The notes beneath the pieces are model-generated. The model did not search any database. It was not told the DNA's origin and saw only the letters and a list, made by a program, of their open reading frames with translations. The translations under genes were made by a program, and so were the position numbers. From Corynebacterium striatum ATCC 6940 (GTDB lineage: Bacteria > Actinomycetota > Actinomycetes > Mycobacteriales > Mycobacteriaceae), in the NCBI RefSeq assembly GCF_000159135.1, contig NZ_GG667521.1, forward strand, positions 3,621 through 67,620: DNA of 64,000 nucleotides, in the 5' to 3' direction. Of this stretch, positions 15,815 through 24,843 are shown one piece after another. Within the stretch, counting starts at the first letter, position 1. Each line of letters starts with the position of its first letter.

Positions 15815-17658
15815 AACCGCTTCCTTACTTGGGTGCGGAAATCTGAGGGCTTGTTGAGCTGATCGCGTTCCACGAACACGCGCATCCTCTCCGCCAGCTC
15901 TGGCGTGAGCTGGGTGCGTGCTTGTGAACCGAGGACGCAATCCCAGTACCAGAATGTTTCCTCAAAGTAGTTGTGGCCGTGGCCGCCCGGCACATTGAGG
16001 GAGTTGAGCTGATCGAGGGCTACCTGCCAAAAAGTGATGAAAGGTGCCCACGGCAGGCGTTTGAATGTATCGGCATACAGCGTGTTCGGTGCCGGTTCAT
16101 GAATCCAGTCTGGGCGCATGAAGATAAGGTGGCGATCCCACCACACGATGGCATCGGATGCGTGCTGGCCAAAGACCACGCGGGGACGGCACCAGCGCTC
16201 GTATTCGCTGCCGAAGGCATCGTGTTCCATGTGCGCTGGGGTGGAGGCAAAACGCACGTGCTTGCCGGCGTCGATAAGCGGCAGGCGTTCCAAGGAACCG
16301 CGATCACGCCCGCGGGCCAGCCGCCGCGTAAACGTAGTCATGCGAGGAGGGCCGGTGAATACCGCGCCGTCGCAAGACTGCAGAAGATCGTCTAGGTCAC
16401 GGTAGTTTTCCACGATGCCGTAGCAGCCCAGGGATTCGCCGGCGAAATACAGCTTCGGGCGATCGTCTTCGGGCAGCGTCGAAAGCCGTGACTGCACAGC
16501 GTTGATGAGCTCCCGCGCGGCGTCGACTGGCGCCTGGCGGTCAACGACGTAGCAAAACACCGAAGGTAGATAGGAGTACTGCAGGGTGACCGTGGCGCAG
16601 TTGCCATGGGTTAAGAACTCGTATGCTGAAACCGAATAGTTGTTGATCCAGCCGGAGCCAGCGGGCAACTGGATGACGATGGTCTCCCGGCGAAAAGCGC
16701 CGGTGCGTTCTAACTCGGCCAATGCCTGCTGAGCGGCGCTGATGGGGCCGCGCCCTTGGACTAAGCCGACGAAGATGCGGATGGGCTCGTGAGCGCGGTT
16801 GCAGATCATCACCTCTTTAATGTCGTGCGCACGCGGGCCGCGGTCCAGGAAGGCGCGGCCTTGGGAGCCGACTGCAGTCCACGGCTCAAGGGACCATGGG
16901 CTGCCACTTCGCTCCGGCTCCCACGGCATGACCGAGCCGGGATAAACCAGCTTGTTGAGCTGCAGTGCTTTGAGGGAGGCGTCGTGGATGAAGCGGCGCC
17001 AGAGCATGCGATTGCTGAGGAAAGCAGCGGCGTAGCTGACCGCGGCACCGGCCAGCGGCCAAGCGACCCACCAGGGGAGCCACCGCTGGACCCCGCGGGA
17101 GAGCTGAGTGACAGTGATCTGTGCGGCTTCCCCGACGATGAGCAGCGTGCCGTAACCAACTGTTCCGAGGGCAATGCCGAGAAAGGCGGATTCAGGGCCG
17201 CGCTCGTTGTGCTTATTGACCAGCTTTGCCTGTGCGCTCTGGTTGCGAAGGGAACGCATGCCTACAGCCAGGGTGATGGCGCCCAGGGCTAGGTGCGTAC
17301 GGCTGCGCAGGGTAGGGCCAACGTGATCCTGGGGGCGTTTGCCAATGGCGCGTAGTCCACGCTTGGTGATGAACGCGGCCGTGGTCGCGGCCAAGTGGCC
17401 TACGCCTTGGCCGATGGCGACGTTGGCGGCCGTGACCCACCACGGGCGCGGAAGGAGCGAGGGCGAGACCGCCGCCCAGGTGGCAATCTCGGCGGCAAAG
17501 ATGCCGGGCGCCATGTTCTGTGGCAAACGTCTCCTGCCGGTCATGCGTACTCCAGGTGTAAGATCGCTGAGCACTTCCAGACCGAAAGCCGCAGCTGACA
17601 GGGTATGTATGGCTGCGGTGCGGGCGAATTTGCGGGCGATATCACGCATGCGGACCAT
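15811..17658 (-). CDS. Membrane-anchored alpha/beta-hydrolase
   Basis: Protein of 615 residues. The first 230 hold about five membrane helices separated by basic loops. The rest is an alpha/beta-hydrolase domain with the nucleophile elbow GESLG near residue 408 (YFAGESLGCYG) and a plausible catalytic His near the end (GGHGHNYFEE). This two-part arrangement matches the actinobacterial Abhydrolase_9 (DUF2319) family. The active site would face one side of the membrane; substrate unknown, with lipid or cell-envelope esters the most likely guess. Start at 17658, with an alternative ATG three codons inside. Confidence 0.82.
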   Translation of the reverse strand: MVRMRDIARKFARTAAIHTLSAAAFGLEVLSDLTPGVRMTGRRRLPQNMAPGIFAAEIATWAAVSPSLLPRPWWVTAANVAIGQGVGHLAATTAAFITKRGLRAIGKRPQDHVGPTLRSRTHLALGAITLAVGMRSLRNQSAQAKLVNKHNERGPESAFLGIALGTVGYGTLLIVGEAAQITVTQLSRGVQRWLPWWVAWPLAGAAVSYAAAFLSNRMLWRRFIHDASLKALQLNKLVYPGSVMPWEPERSGSPWSLEPWTAVGSQGRAFLDRGPRAHDIKEVMICNRAHEPIRIFVGLVQGRGPISAAQQALAELERTGAFRRETIVIQLPAGSGWINNYSVSAYEFLTHGNCATVTLQYSYLPSVFCYVVDRQAPVDAARELINAVQSRLSTLPEDDRPKLYFAGESLGCYGIVENYRDLDDLLQSCDGAVFTGPPRMTTFTRRLARGRDRGSLERLPLIDAGKHVRFASTPAHMEHDAFGSEYERWCRPRVVFGQHASDAIVWWDRHLIFMRPDWIHEPAPNTLYADTFKRLPWAPFITFWQVALDQLNSLNVPGGHGHNYFEETFWYWDCVLGSQARTQLTPELAERMRVFVERDQLNKPSDFRTQVRKRF

Positions 17659-17690
17659 TCAACCAGTTCGGAAAGCGCCCCGCAGCGTAT

Positions 17691-17743
17691 GTCCGATCGG
17701 ACAATTTGTGTGTGAGATCGGACTGCCTACTGTGTGAGATCGG
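17691..17743. promoter_or_regulatory. Palindrome and helical-phase direct repeat upstream of ldh
   Basis: A perfect 12-base palindrome GTCCGATCGGAC (17691-17702) is followed by two copies of TGTGTGAGATCGG (17709-17721 and 17731-17743), exactly 22 bp apart, two helical turns. All share the GATCGG core. The ldh start codon lies 36 bp downstream. This looks like a multi-site operator; the binding protein is not identified. Confidence 0.55.
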
Positions 17744-17779
17744 GCGCACAACGGGCACAAATCAGAAATAGGGGGCACA

Positions 17780-18736
17780 ATGGGAGCCATGGGAAATCAT
17801 GTTGGAAACAAAGTTGTACTCATCGGCGCAGGCGACGTTGGAATTGCCTACGCATTCGCATTGGTAAACCAAGGCACCGTCGATCATCTTGCAATCATCG
17901 ATATCGACGAGAAGAAGCTCGCCGGTAACGTAATGGACCTCAACCACGGTGTTGTCTGGGCGCCATCTCGCACCCGTGTCACCAAGGGCACCTACGAAGA
18001 CTGCGCTGACGCCTCCATGGTCGTCATCTGTGCTGGTGCTGCACAGAAGCCGGGCGAGACCCGCTTGCAGCTCGTGGACAAGAACGTCAGCATCATGAAC
18101 TCCATCGTTGGTGACGTCATGAAGAACGGCTTCGACGGTATCTTCCTCGTGGCCTCCAACCCGGTGGATCTGCTCACCTACGCAGTGTGGAAGGCCTCCG
18201 GTCTGCCGCACGAGCGCGTCATCGGCTCCGGCACCATCCTGGACTCCGCTCGTTACCGCTACATGCTCTCTGAGATGGATGACATCGCCCCGACTTCCGT
18301 ACACGCTTACATCATCGGCGAGCACGGCGACTCCGAGCTCCCGGTTGTCTCTTCGGCCAACATCGGCGGTGTGTCCTTGTCCCACCGCTCCGAGAAGGAC
18401 CCGGGCTACAACGAGCGCATCGAGAAGATCTTCGAAGAGACTCGCGACGCTGCCTACACCATCATCGACGCCAAGGGTTCCACCTCTTATGGCATCGGCA
18501 TGGGCCTGGCACGCATCACCCGTGCAGTCATCCAGAACCAGGCAGTTGTGCTTCCGGTTTCTGCGTACCTGCAGGGCGAGTATGGCGTTGAGGATGTTTA
18601 CATTGGCACCCCAGCTGTCATCGACCGCTCCGGTATCAACAAGGTTGTTGAGCTGCAGCTCGACGAGCATGAGAAGGAGCGTTTCAACGCTTCTTACGAG
18701 ACGCTGAACGAAATTAAGACCAAGATTTTCGGCTAG
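17780..18736 (+). CDS. ldh: L-lactate dehydrogenase
   Basis: Cytoplasmic NAD-dependent enzyme of 318 residues that reduces pyruvate to L-lactate. The Rossmann motif is [17 protein letters not shown], the active-site loop contains [13 protein letters not shown], the substrate Arg lies in LDSARYRYM, and the catalytic His in IIGEHGDSE. It is very like C. glutamicum Ldh throughout. The ATG could be 17780 or 17789; GGGGG lies before the first. The stop codon overlaps the GTG of the phosphodiesterase gene by one base, so the two are co-translated. A repeated GATCGG element upstream suggests control by carbon source or redox. Confidence 0.96.
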   Translation: MGAMGNHVGNKVVLIGAGDVGIAYAFALVNQGTVDHLAIIDIDEKKLAGNVMDLNHGVVWAPSRTRVTKGTYEDCADASMVVICAGAAQKPGETRLQLVDKNVSIMNSIVGDVMKNGFDGIFLVASNPVDLLTYAVWKASGLPHERVIGSGTILDSARYRYMLSEMDDIAPTSVHAYIIGEHGDSELPVVSSANIGGVSLSHRSEKDPGYNERIEKIFEETRDAAYTIIDAKGSTSYGIGMGLARITRAVIQNQAVVLPVSAYLQGEYGVEDVYIGTPAVIDRSGINKVVELQLDEHEKERFNASYETLNEIKTKIFG

Positions 18737-19434
18737 TGAAAATTGTCGCCCACAGGGGATACTCCGGTAAATATCCGGAGCTATCCCCTCTCGCATTTGC
18801 TAAGGCGCTCGAGCTGCCTATCCACGGCGTCGAGTGCGATATTCGTTTGTCCAGGGACAGAAAAGTTGTGGTCAACCATGACCCCACCTTGGATCGCACC
18901 GCAGGTAGGCCCGGCCGCATCGCACAGATGGACTGGGACGAGCTGCGCCACGTCGACATCGGCGATGGGCAGAACATGCTGCTGCTCGATGAACTGCTAG
19001 AGATGCTGGGCGATAATCCGCACCATCTCTACATCGAAACCAAGCATCCCTCCGGCCAGGGCGATGTCCTTGAAGAACAGCTGGTGCTGCGCTTGCGCTA
19101 CGCCGGGCTTCTCGACGACCCCCGCATCCACATGATTTCCTTCTCCCATAAAGCAATCCGCCGGATGCAGTCCCTTGCCCCTCAGGTGGACCGTTTCTAC
19201 TTGCGGCGTGACTGGGAACGCCATTTCCCAGATATCCTTCTGTCTCGTCCGACGGGGCTGGGAATGTCACTGTTGCGTGCAAAAATGCGTCCCGATGACA
19301 TTGGGGCGTTCGACCTGCCCACTTATCTGTGGACCGTGGATAGGTCCGACGATATGAAGTGGGCGTGGTCGAACGGCATCGATATCCTCGCCACGAATCA
19401 ACCAGAAGTAGCCCTACACGCCATAGAACTGTAG
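18736..19434 (+). CDS. glpQ2: Glycerophosphodiester phosphodiesterase
   Basis: Enzyme of 232 residues that splits glycerophosphodiesters into glycerol-3-phosphate and an alcohol. It has the family signature KIVAHRGYSGKYPE with catalytic His, metal ligands in GVECDIRLSRD, and the second His in VVNHDPTLDRT. There is no signal peptide, so it should act in the cytoplasm. The GTG start is fused to the ldh stop codon (TAGTG). The symbol follows the gene next to ldh in C. glutamicum. Glycerol-3-phosphate would feed the glpD pathway further right. Confidence 0.88.
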   Translation: MKIVAHRGYSGKYPELSPLAFAKALELPIHGVECDIRLSRDRKVVVNHDPTLDRTAGRPGRIAQMDWDELRHVDIGDGQNMLLLDELLEMLGDNPHHLYIETKHPSGQGDVLEEQLVLRLRYAGLLDDPRIHMISFSHKAIRRMQSLAPQVDRFYLRRDWERHFPDILLSRPTGLGMSLLRAKMRPDDIGAFDLPTYLWTVDRSDDMKWAWSNGIDILATNQPEVALHAIEL

Positions 19435-19455
19435 GCAGCAGGTAAATTGGTGGGC

Positions 19456-20376
19456 ATGGCCAAGAAGAAAAAGAACAACGAACAGCTGCCTGAGGGCATG
19501 TCCCGCCGTCAGGCAAAGCTCGCTGCTCGCGCCGCTGAGCGCGCTGCCCTCGAAAAGGATCCCCGCCCCTTCGGCGGTTTAGCCGCTGAGGCGTCCCTCG
19601 TTGCAATGCAGGAATTCGTTCCTTCCGCAACGGCAAAGCTTTCCCTGAAGGGCTTCGACAAGGACGTTTACGTCTCGACCGTGCTCCCAGGTGCATCCGC
19701 GGCCCTCATCCGTGATGAGGAGTTTGGTGGCGAGGCATTCGTGGGCCTGCAGGTCCAGTCCCATACCCACAACCCTGGGCGCGACCTCGCTTATGCGCTT
19801 AACTGGGTAAAGAACAACAAGCCTGGCTCTACTCTGGAGTCCACCGCTGCGGACGGCACCGAGCCGGCCTTGAGCGAGTTGCTTGAGGAATCCGCTGAGC
19901 TGGATATCAACGTCTACCAGGACTTCGCTTGGTGGATGCCGGAGGGCGCGCAGATCACCCCGCAGGTGGCGCAGTCCATGCAGATGGCCAACGATTCCGT
20001 CATTGAGTCCCACCAGGTGGGCAATGACATTGAGGGCATCGCATTCTGGGCTAACGCTGGCGGCGGCAAGGCACACATCCGTTGGGTCCGCCCTAACGAT
20101 GATGAGAACGCTTTCCTCAACGCCCTGGCCCGCGTCGCTGCACGCGGCGAGTTGAACCTGGGCGAGGGTACCAAGTTCGCTGGTGTCTTCCGTACCCACG
20201 GCCTCATCGCGCCGGTCTTCGACCTCAAGCCTGAGGTGGCCCACGACTCTTACGAAGTTGAACTTGCCCGCGTGGACAAGGCGCTGGCCGAGGAGCTCAA
20301 GAATGACGCTAACCTCACCGCTGACGAGCGCAAGCAGCTGGAGAACATCAAGTCCCGCCAGGTGACCCTGCGCTAG
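19456..20376 (+). CDS. DUF5926 family protein
   Basis: Cytoplasmic protein of 306 residues of unknown function. It begins with a basic stretch (MAKKKKNNEQLPEGMSRRQ) and has a conserved-looking core with FAWWMPEGAQITPQV and AFWANAGGGKAHIRWVRP. It matches the actinobacterial DUF5926 family, which I know only as conserved. I chose the ATG at 19456 because family proteins start MAKKK; GTG at 19450 and TTG at 19447 are alternatives. It lies 21 bp after glpQ2 and may share its transcript. Confidence 0.82.
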   Translation: MAKKKKNNEQLPEGMSRRQAKLAARAAERAALEKDPRPFGGLAAEASLVAMQEFVPSATAKLSLKGFDKDVYVSTVLPGASAALIRDEEFGGEAFVGLQVQSHTHNPGRDLAYALNWVKNNKPGSTLESTAADGTEPALSELLEESAELDINVYQDFAWWMPEGAQITPQVAQSMQMANDSVIESHQVGNDIEGIAFWANAGGGKAHIRWVRPNDDENAFLNALARVAARGELNLGEGTKFAGVFRTHGLIAPVFDLKPEVAHDSYEVELARVDKALAEELKNDANLTADERKQLENIKSRQVTLR

Positions 20377-20420
20377 AGGCAGCTCTAGATACTTAGCCTG
20401 AGCCTTAGTGCTACACGGCA

Positions 20421-20465
20421 AAGGGGAGAGAAACCAAGATGGCTTCTCTCCCCTTTTATTTTGTT
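20421..20465. terminator. Strong terminator between convergent genes
   Basis: Perfect 12-base arms AAGGGGAGAGAA / TTCTCTCCCCTT (20421-20432 with 20444-20455) followed by a T-rich tract on the plus strand. It also lies 8 bases beyond the stop of the leftward LCP gene. Confidence 0.9.
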
Positions 20466-20472
20466 GCGCAGC

Positions 20473-21837
20473 TTACTTCATCGAGTCCCACAGCTGCTGC
20501 GTTGCCTCGTCATCCCACAACACCACGTTGCCCACGGTGGTGTCTTGGAATCCGCCAATTGGCACGGTCTCAGTTTCCACGCCGCTGGCCATGGCTAGGG
20601 CCACGCGAGCGAGGTGCCACACGTGATCCTTTTCACCCACGACGAAGGAGGTTGCGGTGTGGTTGACCAGGGATATTGTGCGGAACGGGTTAATGAGCGT
20701 GCCCGGTGAGGTGATCTTGTCGAGCAGCGCCGCGAAGAATTCGCGCTGACGCTGCACGCGGTCCAGGTCGCCCATTGCTGTGGCACGAGTACGCACGTAA
20801 CCCAGCGCATCACGTCCGCGTAGCTCCTGGCATCCAGCCTGCAGGTTGATGCCCGCTAGTGGGTCGTCGATGGGCTCCTTGACGCAGATGTCCACGCCGC
20901 CGACGGAGTCGACCACGTTGGCAAGTCCGCCCATACCGATTTCCGCATAGTGGTTGATGCGCAGGCCAGTGGATTGCTCCACGGTTTCGGTGAGTAGCTG
21001 GGGTCCGCCGTAGGTAAAGGCGGCATTGATCTTGTCCATGCCAAAGCCAGGGACCTCAACGTAGCTATCGCGCGGGATCGAGATGAGCTTCGCCTTGCCG
21101 GAGGAAGGGATGTGCAGCAGCATGATGGTGTCAGTACGGCCCACGCCCACGTCACCACCGGTTCCGAGCTCTGCTTGTTCTTCTTCGGTGAGGCCTTGAC
21201 GGGAATCGGAGCCCACCAGGAGCCAGTTTGTTCCGGCGGTTTTGGCCACCTGCTCGGCCGGCTTGGCCTCGATGCGGGTCAGGCGCGAGTCCGTCCACAG
21301 GGTAAACACGAGGGTGAAAACGAGTAGGATAGCTACGGCCCAGCCAAAGCATCCCAGGGATTGCTTGATGGGGTTGGCCTTTTTACGGCGTCGGTGTGGG
21401 CGTTGCTTCGGCGCCGGTTCGGGCGCACGATAGCTGCGCGGCACCTCGGGAGTGGCGCGGCGTGGGGCGGGAGCGGCCGGGGTGCTCCGATATCCGGTGT
21501 TCTGAGCAGGGCGCTGGTTGCGCTCCATGTAGGCGCCGACGTCGAAGCGAGTTTCCTCTGCGCGCTGTGCTGGGAGCGAGTTAGCCCGCGGCGTAGCACG
21601 CGACGCGGAGGGGGAAGAAGCGACGGCAGATGCGCTGGAGGAACCTGCACGAGGTGGGCGCTGCTGCGCTTGGCGACGCCGCACCGGGCGGCCGTAGCGG
21701 TCCCTGATGGGTTTGCCGTCGGCGCCGAGGACATAGTCGGCGGGCGAGCTGGAATTCGAATCTGCTCCAGGGGCGGGGACAGGGCTATCGCCTGCGCGGC
21801 GCGCCTCGCGATGCGGGTCTCGTCCAGATTCAGTCAT
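20473..21837 (-). CDS. lcpB: LytR-CpsA-Psr (LCP) family cell-wall ligase
   Basis: Membrane-anchored phosphotransferase of 454 residues that would join arabinogalactan or other polymers to peptidoglycan. A long, low-complexity cytoplasmic N-terminus (about 1-155, rich in Arg, Pro, Ala, Ser) precedes one membrane helix (CFGWAVAILLVFTLVFTLW). The extracellular LCP domain has WLLVGSDSRQG, VGRTDTIMLLHI, LISIPRDSYVEVPG and GYVRTRATAMGDLDRVQRQ, containing the Arg and Asp residues that bind polyprenyl pyrophosphate. Position beside ldh/glpQ2 corresponds to C. glutamicum LcpB rather than the essential LcpA; the symbol rests on that. Confidence 0.88.
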   Translation of the reverse strand: MTESGRDPHREARRAGDSPVPAPGADSNSSSPADYVLGADGKPIRDRYGRPVRRRQAQQRPPRAGSSSASAVASSPSASRATPRANSLPAQRAEETRFDVGAYMERNQRPAQNTGYRSTPAAPAPRRATPEVPRSYRAPEPAPKQRPHRRRKKANPIKQSLGCFGWAVAILLVFTLVFTLWTDSRLTRIEAKPAEQVAKTAGTNWLLVGSDSRQGLTEEEQAELGTGGDVGVGRTDTIMLLHIPSSGKAKLISIPRDSYVEVPGFGMDKINAAFTYGGPQLLTETVEQSTGLRINHYAEIGMGGLANVVDSVGGVDICVKEPIDDPLAGINLQAGCQELRGRDALGYVRTRATAMGDLDRVQRQREFFAALLDKITSPGTLINPFRTISLVNHTATSFVVGEKDHVWHLARVALAMASGVETETVPIGGFQDTTVGNVVLWDDEATQQLWDSMK

Positions 21838-21960
21838 GCGCTCAACCTTACAACGAATTCACATCCGCCCCACAAGGCACACACCGCCCTCCTCCTCATA
21901 AACCAGGAGACGGGTGGCGCCGCGGAATGGTTCACAGACCTCGGGGTAGTGATGTGGGTC

Positions 21961-22737
21961 TTAGAAGAGGAAAGCGTATCCCACGAACGCCACCGCGTCG
22001 ATGAGGAAATGCGCAATGACAAGCGGCCAAACTTTTCCGGTCTTATGGAAGAAGTAGCCGTAGACCAAGCCCATCACAATGTTGCCGAATCCAGCGGATA
22101 CGCCCTGGTAGAGGTGATAAGAACCGCGCAGGATCGAGGAAGCTGCGAGAGTTGCTGGCAGGCCCCATCCCGATTGACGCAGGCGCGTCGTGAACCAGTA
22201 GACCACCACGACCTCTTCCGCAAAGGCATTGGCCGCAGACTTCACAAGCAGCACGGGCATCTCCACCCAGGCATTGTCGAAGGAGGTGGGCACTACCTCC
22301 TTGGTCCAGCCAAAATGCAGCGCGGTGTAGTACAACGCCAAACCCGGGAGTCCAATTAGCGCTGCTAGACCAGCGCCTTGCAGCCAATCCCTGCCCCAGG
22401 CACGAACCCGAGTGGTCGGCTGAGCACCGCTTCCGCCGAGCATATTGCGCGGCGGCATGTGCACGTGCAACAAGTACAAAGCCAACGCACCCCAGGCAAA
22501 GAGCACTGCAGCAGAGCACAACTGGAGCCCGATATCGATGAGCGGCAGAGTGGATTGGCTCGCGTTAATCGTCACCGACTGCTCGTTGAGCGGAGCCGGA
22601 TTGAGCAGAGCATCGGTCAAGCGTAGTGCAGAACGAACACCGGAAATGCCAAAGGTGATGACGAGGACTATCAGGATTTCGCTCCGGAGCGCTTTTAGCG
22701 TCTTAAGCGTCTTTGCTGTGTTCATATCCTTAGTCAT
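21961..22737 (-). CDS. CPBP family intramembrane metalloprotease
   Basis: Membrane protein of 258 residues with about seven helices. The Abi/CAAX (CPBP) motifs are present: the Glu pair in ANAFAEEVVVVYWFTTRL, the first His in GSYHLYQG, and the second in WPLVIAHFLIDAVAF. The EEVVVV form with Arg further along is common in Actinobacteria. These proteases cleave within membranes, but substrates are unknown. Its ATG overlaps the stop of the amidase gene by four bases (ATGA), so the two are translationally coupled. No peptide precursor is evident nearby. Confidence 0.85.
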   Translation of the reverse strand: MTKDMNTAKTLKTLKALRSEILIVLVITFGISGVRSALRLTDALLNPAPLNEQSVTINASQSTLPLIDIGLQLCSAAVLFAWGALALYLLHVHMPPRNMLGGSGAQPTTRVRAWGRDWLQGAGLAALIGLPGLALYYTALHFGWTKEVVPTSFDNAWVEMPVLLVKSAANAFAEEVVVVYWFTTRLRQSGWGLPATLAASSILRGSYHLYQGVSAGFGNIVMGLVYGYFFHKTGKVWPLVIAHFLIDAVAFVGYAFLF

Positions 22738-23870
22738 CGGTGGAGAGCCTTCGCTAGGCCGAGAAGCTCGGCGTCGTCAAGCGTGATGCTTCCCAACTGG
22801 ACGCCGACCGGTGGGTGATCGCGTACCGGCCAGGGAATCGATACCGCCGGAAGCTTGGCCACATTAAACAACGAACCCCACGGCGACCAGCGCGTCTGCT
22901 CGTCGAAGTTCTCCTGATGATCCAGCGACACGAAGGTGCCGCGCCGGGGAGGATCGTAGGCCAGCATCGGGCTTAAAATCGCGTCTACCTCCCAGTACTG
23001 CGCCAGAAGCTCAGGCAGTGCTGCCGCATGTAGGCGCGCGGCCGTGTGCTCTTCCTTACTGATCAATTTGCCCCGTTGCCTGACCCAATCGGTGTAGCCG
23101 GCAGCATCAGGAAGGGTGGCCAAGCGCCACATGAACAGGCGCTGGAAGGTCACGAAGGTCTCAGCTGCTTGCGGATATGGAGAGATAGCCACCGTCTCAA
23201 AGCCTTGCGCTTCAAGCGCGGTCGTTGCCTCTTTAACTGCGTGGAGCATGTGTGGAGCAATTTCCACGTCAGCAAAGAGCGGCTGCGTCAGCACGCCAAT
23301 GCGGGCCCGCGGCGTGCGGGGAGTGAGGCCGTGGAGAAAAGCGGCGTCGGCAAGCGTGCGCGTGATGAAGCCCTGCACCGTGAGATCCTCGCCCGCGGGC
23401 TTGAATCCCACCACACCGCACGCGGCTGCAGGAACGCGGATGGATCCGCCGCCGTCGGAAGCGTGCGCGGCCCGGAGCAGACCGCGCGCTACCTGCACTG
23501 CTGCGCCACCAGAAGAACCACCTGGCGTGTGTCCCGGATACAACGGATTGTCTGGATGCGGCAGGCCTACCGGCTCCGTGTCCACGCGCAAACCCAACTC
23601 GGGGGCTGCCGACTTGCCGATGAAAAGCGCGCCCTGCGCCTCCAAGTCCGCGATGAACGGGTCCGTGACGTCGGGAAAATACGTGCGCGCCTTATGCCCC
23701 AGCGTGGTGGGCATTCCCATGACGTCGTTCAAATCCTTGGCCGAGAGAATCCAACCGCTCAGCCTTCCCTGCGTCTGCGGGCGGCGGTCCAAGTCGAGGT
23801 GGGTGAAACCATGCTCTTCTGCGGAAAGAGAAGACACAGACTCGCGCAGCTTTTCCAGGGTGAACTCCAT
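22734..23870 (-). CDS. Amidase signature family hydrolase
   Basis: Enzyme of 378 residues with the Ser-cisSer-Lys catalytic set: Lys in FIGKSAAPELGL, the Gly/Ser-rich motif TPGGSSGGAAVQVARG, and the nucleophile Ser in ASDGGGSIRVPAAACG. The fold is complete but shorter than GatA (about 480 residues) and no gatB or gatC is nearby, so a small-amide or ester hydrolase is more likely than the tRNA amidotransferase. Start at 23870 (MEFTLEKLRES); longer frames would run through pheA on the other strand. Coupled to the CPBP gene downstream. Confidence 0.85.
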   Translation of the reverse strand: MEFTLEKLRESVSSLSAEEHGFTHLDLDRRPQTQGRLSGWILSAKDLNDVMGMPTTLGHKARTYFPDVTDPFIADLEAQGALFIGKSAAPELGLRVDTEPVGLPHPDNPLYPGHTPGGSSGGAAVQVARGLLRAAHASDGGGSIRVPAAACGVVGFKPAGEDLTVQGFITRTLADAAFLHGLTPRTPRARIGVLTQPLFADVEIAPHMLHAVKEATTALEAQGFETVAISPYPQAAETFVTFQRLFMWRLATLPDAAGYTDWVRQRGKLISKEEHTAARLHAAALPELLAQYWEVDAILSPMLAYDPPRRGTFVSLDHQENFDEQTRWSPWGSLFNVAKLPAVSIPWPVRDHPPVGVQLGSITLDDAELLGLAKALHR

Positions 23871-23903
23871 GGCAGCACAGTCTAGTGGGCTAAGGTTTCT
23901 CCT

Positions 23904-24833
23904 ATGAGCACCACCACAAAAGCCAGCACGAAGATTGCCTTCTTGGGCCCTGCGGGGACCTTCACCGAAGCCGCTTTGCAGCAGCTGAGCGTGCACTTTG
24001 AACAGGTGGAACCCTTGCCGGTGAGCTCGCCTTCGGAAGCCCTGGCCGCGGTGCGCGCAGGTGTTGCTGACTTCGCTTGTGTGGCGATTGAGAACTCCGT
24101 CGATGGCGCTGTGACTGCGACTTTCGACGCCCTCGTGGAAGGCGAGCGCGTGCAGGTCTACCGCGAGGTGGACCTCCCAGTGGCGTTTAGCATCATGGTG
24201 CGTCCAGGAATGCAGCTTGGCGACGTCGCGACATTCGCCACCCACCCCGTGGCTTATCAGCAGGTGCGTGGTTGGCTGAAGGAGAACCTGCCAGGCGTGA
24301 AGTTCGTGCCGGCTAGCTCCAACGGTGCCGCTGCCCAGGCGGTGGCGCAGGGGGAGATTGACGCAGCGGCCGCGCCCGCGCGTGCGGCTGAGCTCTTTGG
24401 CTTGGACACGCTTGCCGACGGCGTCGCAGACGTCGCAGACGCTACCACCCGGTTTGTGCTGGTTGGGCCTGCTGGCAAGCCGACTGCGCGCACGGGGCAC
24501 GACAAGACCTCGGTGATTTTTACGCTGCCTAATGAACCTGGTTCGTTGGTCGGTGCGTTGGAGGAATTCGCTCACCGTGGCGTGGATCTTTCCCGCATCG
24601 AGTCGCGCCCCACCCGCAAGACCTTCGGTACCTACCGCTTCCATGTGGACCTCATTGGGCACATTGAGGACCAGCCGGTAGCAGAGGCGCTGCGCGCGGT
24701 GTGGCTACGCGCAGAGGAACTCATGTTTGTGGGCTCGTGGCCGTCTGTTGCGGAAATTGGTGAACAGCCGCGTGATCTCAATCGCTTGGCGGCCGCGGAT
24801 GAATGGGTAGCGCAGGCGCGTCAGGGCAAATAA
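23904..24833 (+). CDS. pheA: Prephenate dehydratase
   Basis: Cytoplasmic enzyme of 309 residues that converts prephenate to phenylpyruvate in phenylalanine synthesis. The catalytic domain (about 1-190) has IAFLGPAGTFTEAALQQL, FACVAIENSVDGAV and the catalytic Thr-Arg-Phe in DATTRFVLVG. The C-terminal ACT domain (about 205-285) contains NEPGSLVGALEEFAHRGVDL and IESRPTRKTFGTYRF, the ESRP block that binds phenylalanine for feedback control. It is monofunctional, with no chorismate mutase domain. The histidine phosphatase gene follows after 10 bp. Confidence 0.96.
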   Translation: MSTTTKASTKIAFLGPAGTFTEAALQQLSVHFEQVEPLPVSSPSEALAAVRAGVADFACVAIENSVDGAVTATFDALVEGERVQVYREVDLPVAFSIMVRPGMQLGDVATFATHPVAYQQVRGWLKENLPGVKFVPASSNGAAAQAVAQGEIDAAAAPARAAELFGLDTLADGVADVADATTRFVLVGPAGKPTARTGHDKTSVIFTLPNEPGSLVGALEEFAHRGVDLSRIESRPTRKTFGTYRFHVDLIGHIEDQPVAEALRAVWLRAEELMFVGSWPSVAEIGEQPRDLNRLAAADEWVAQARQGK

Positions 24834-24843
24834 TGTAGTTGCC

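Noticed and set aside
21961-22737. Bacteriocin immunity/processing locus because of the CPBP protease
   Set aside because: No precursor peptide, transporter or regulator nearby; it is coupled to an ordinary amidase gene.
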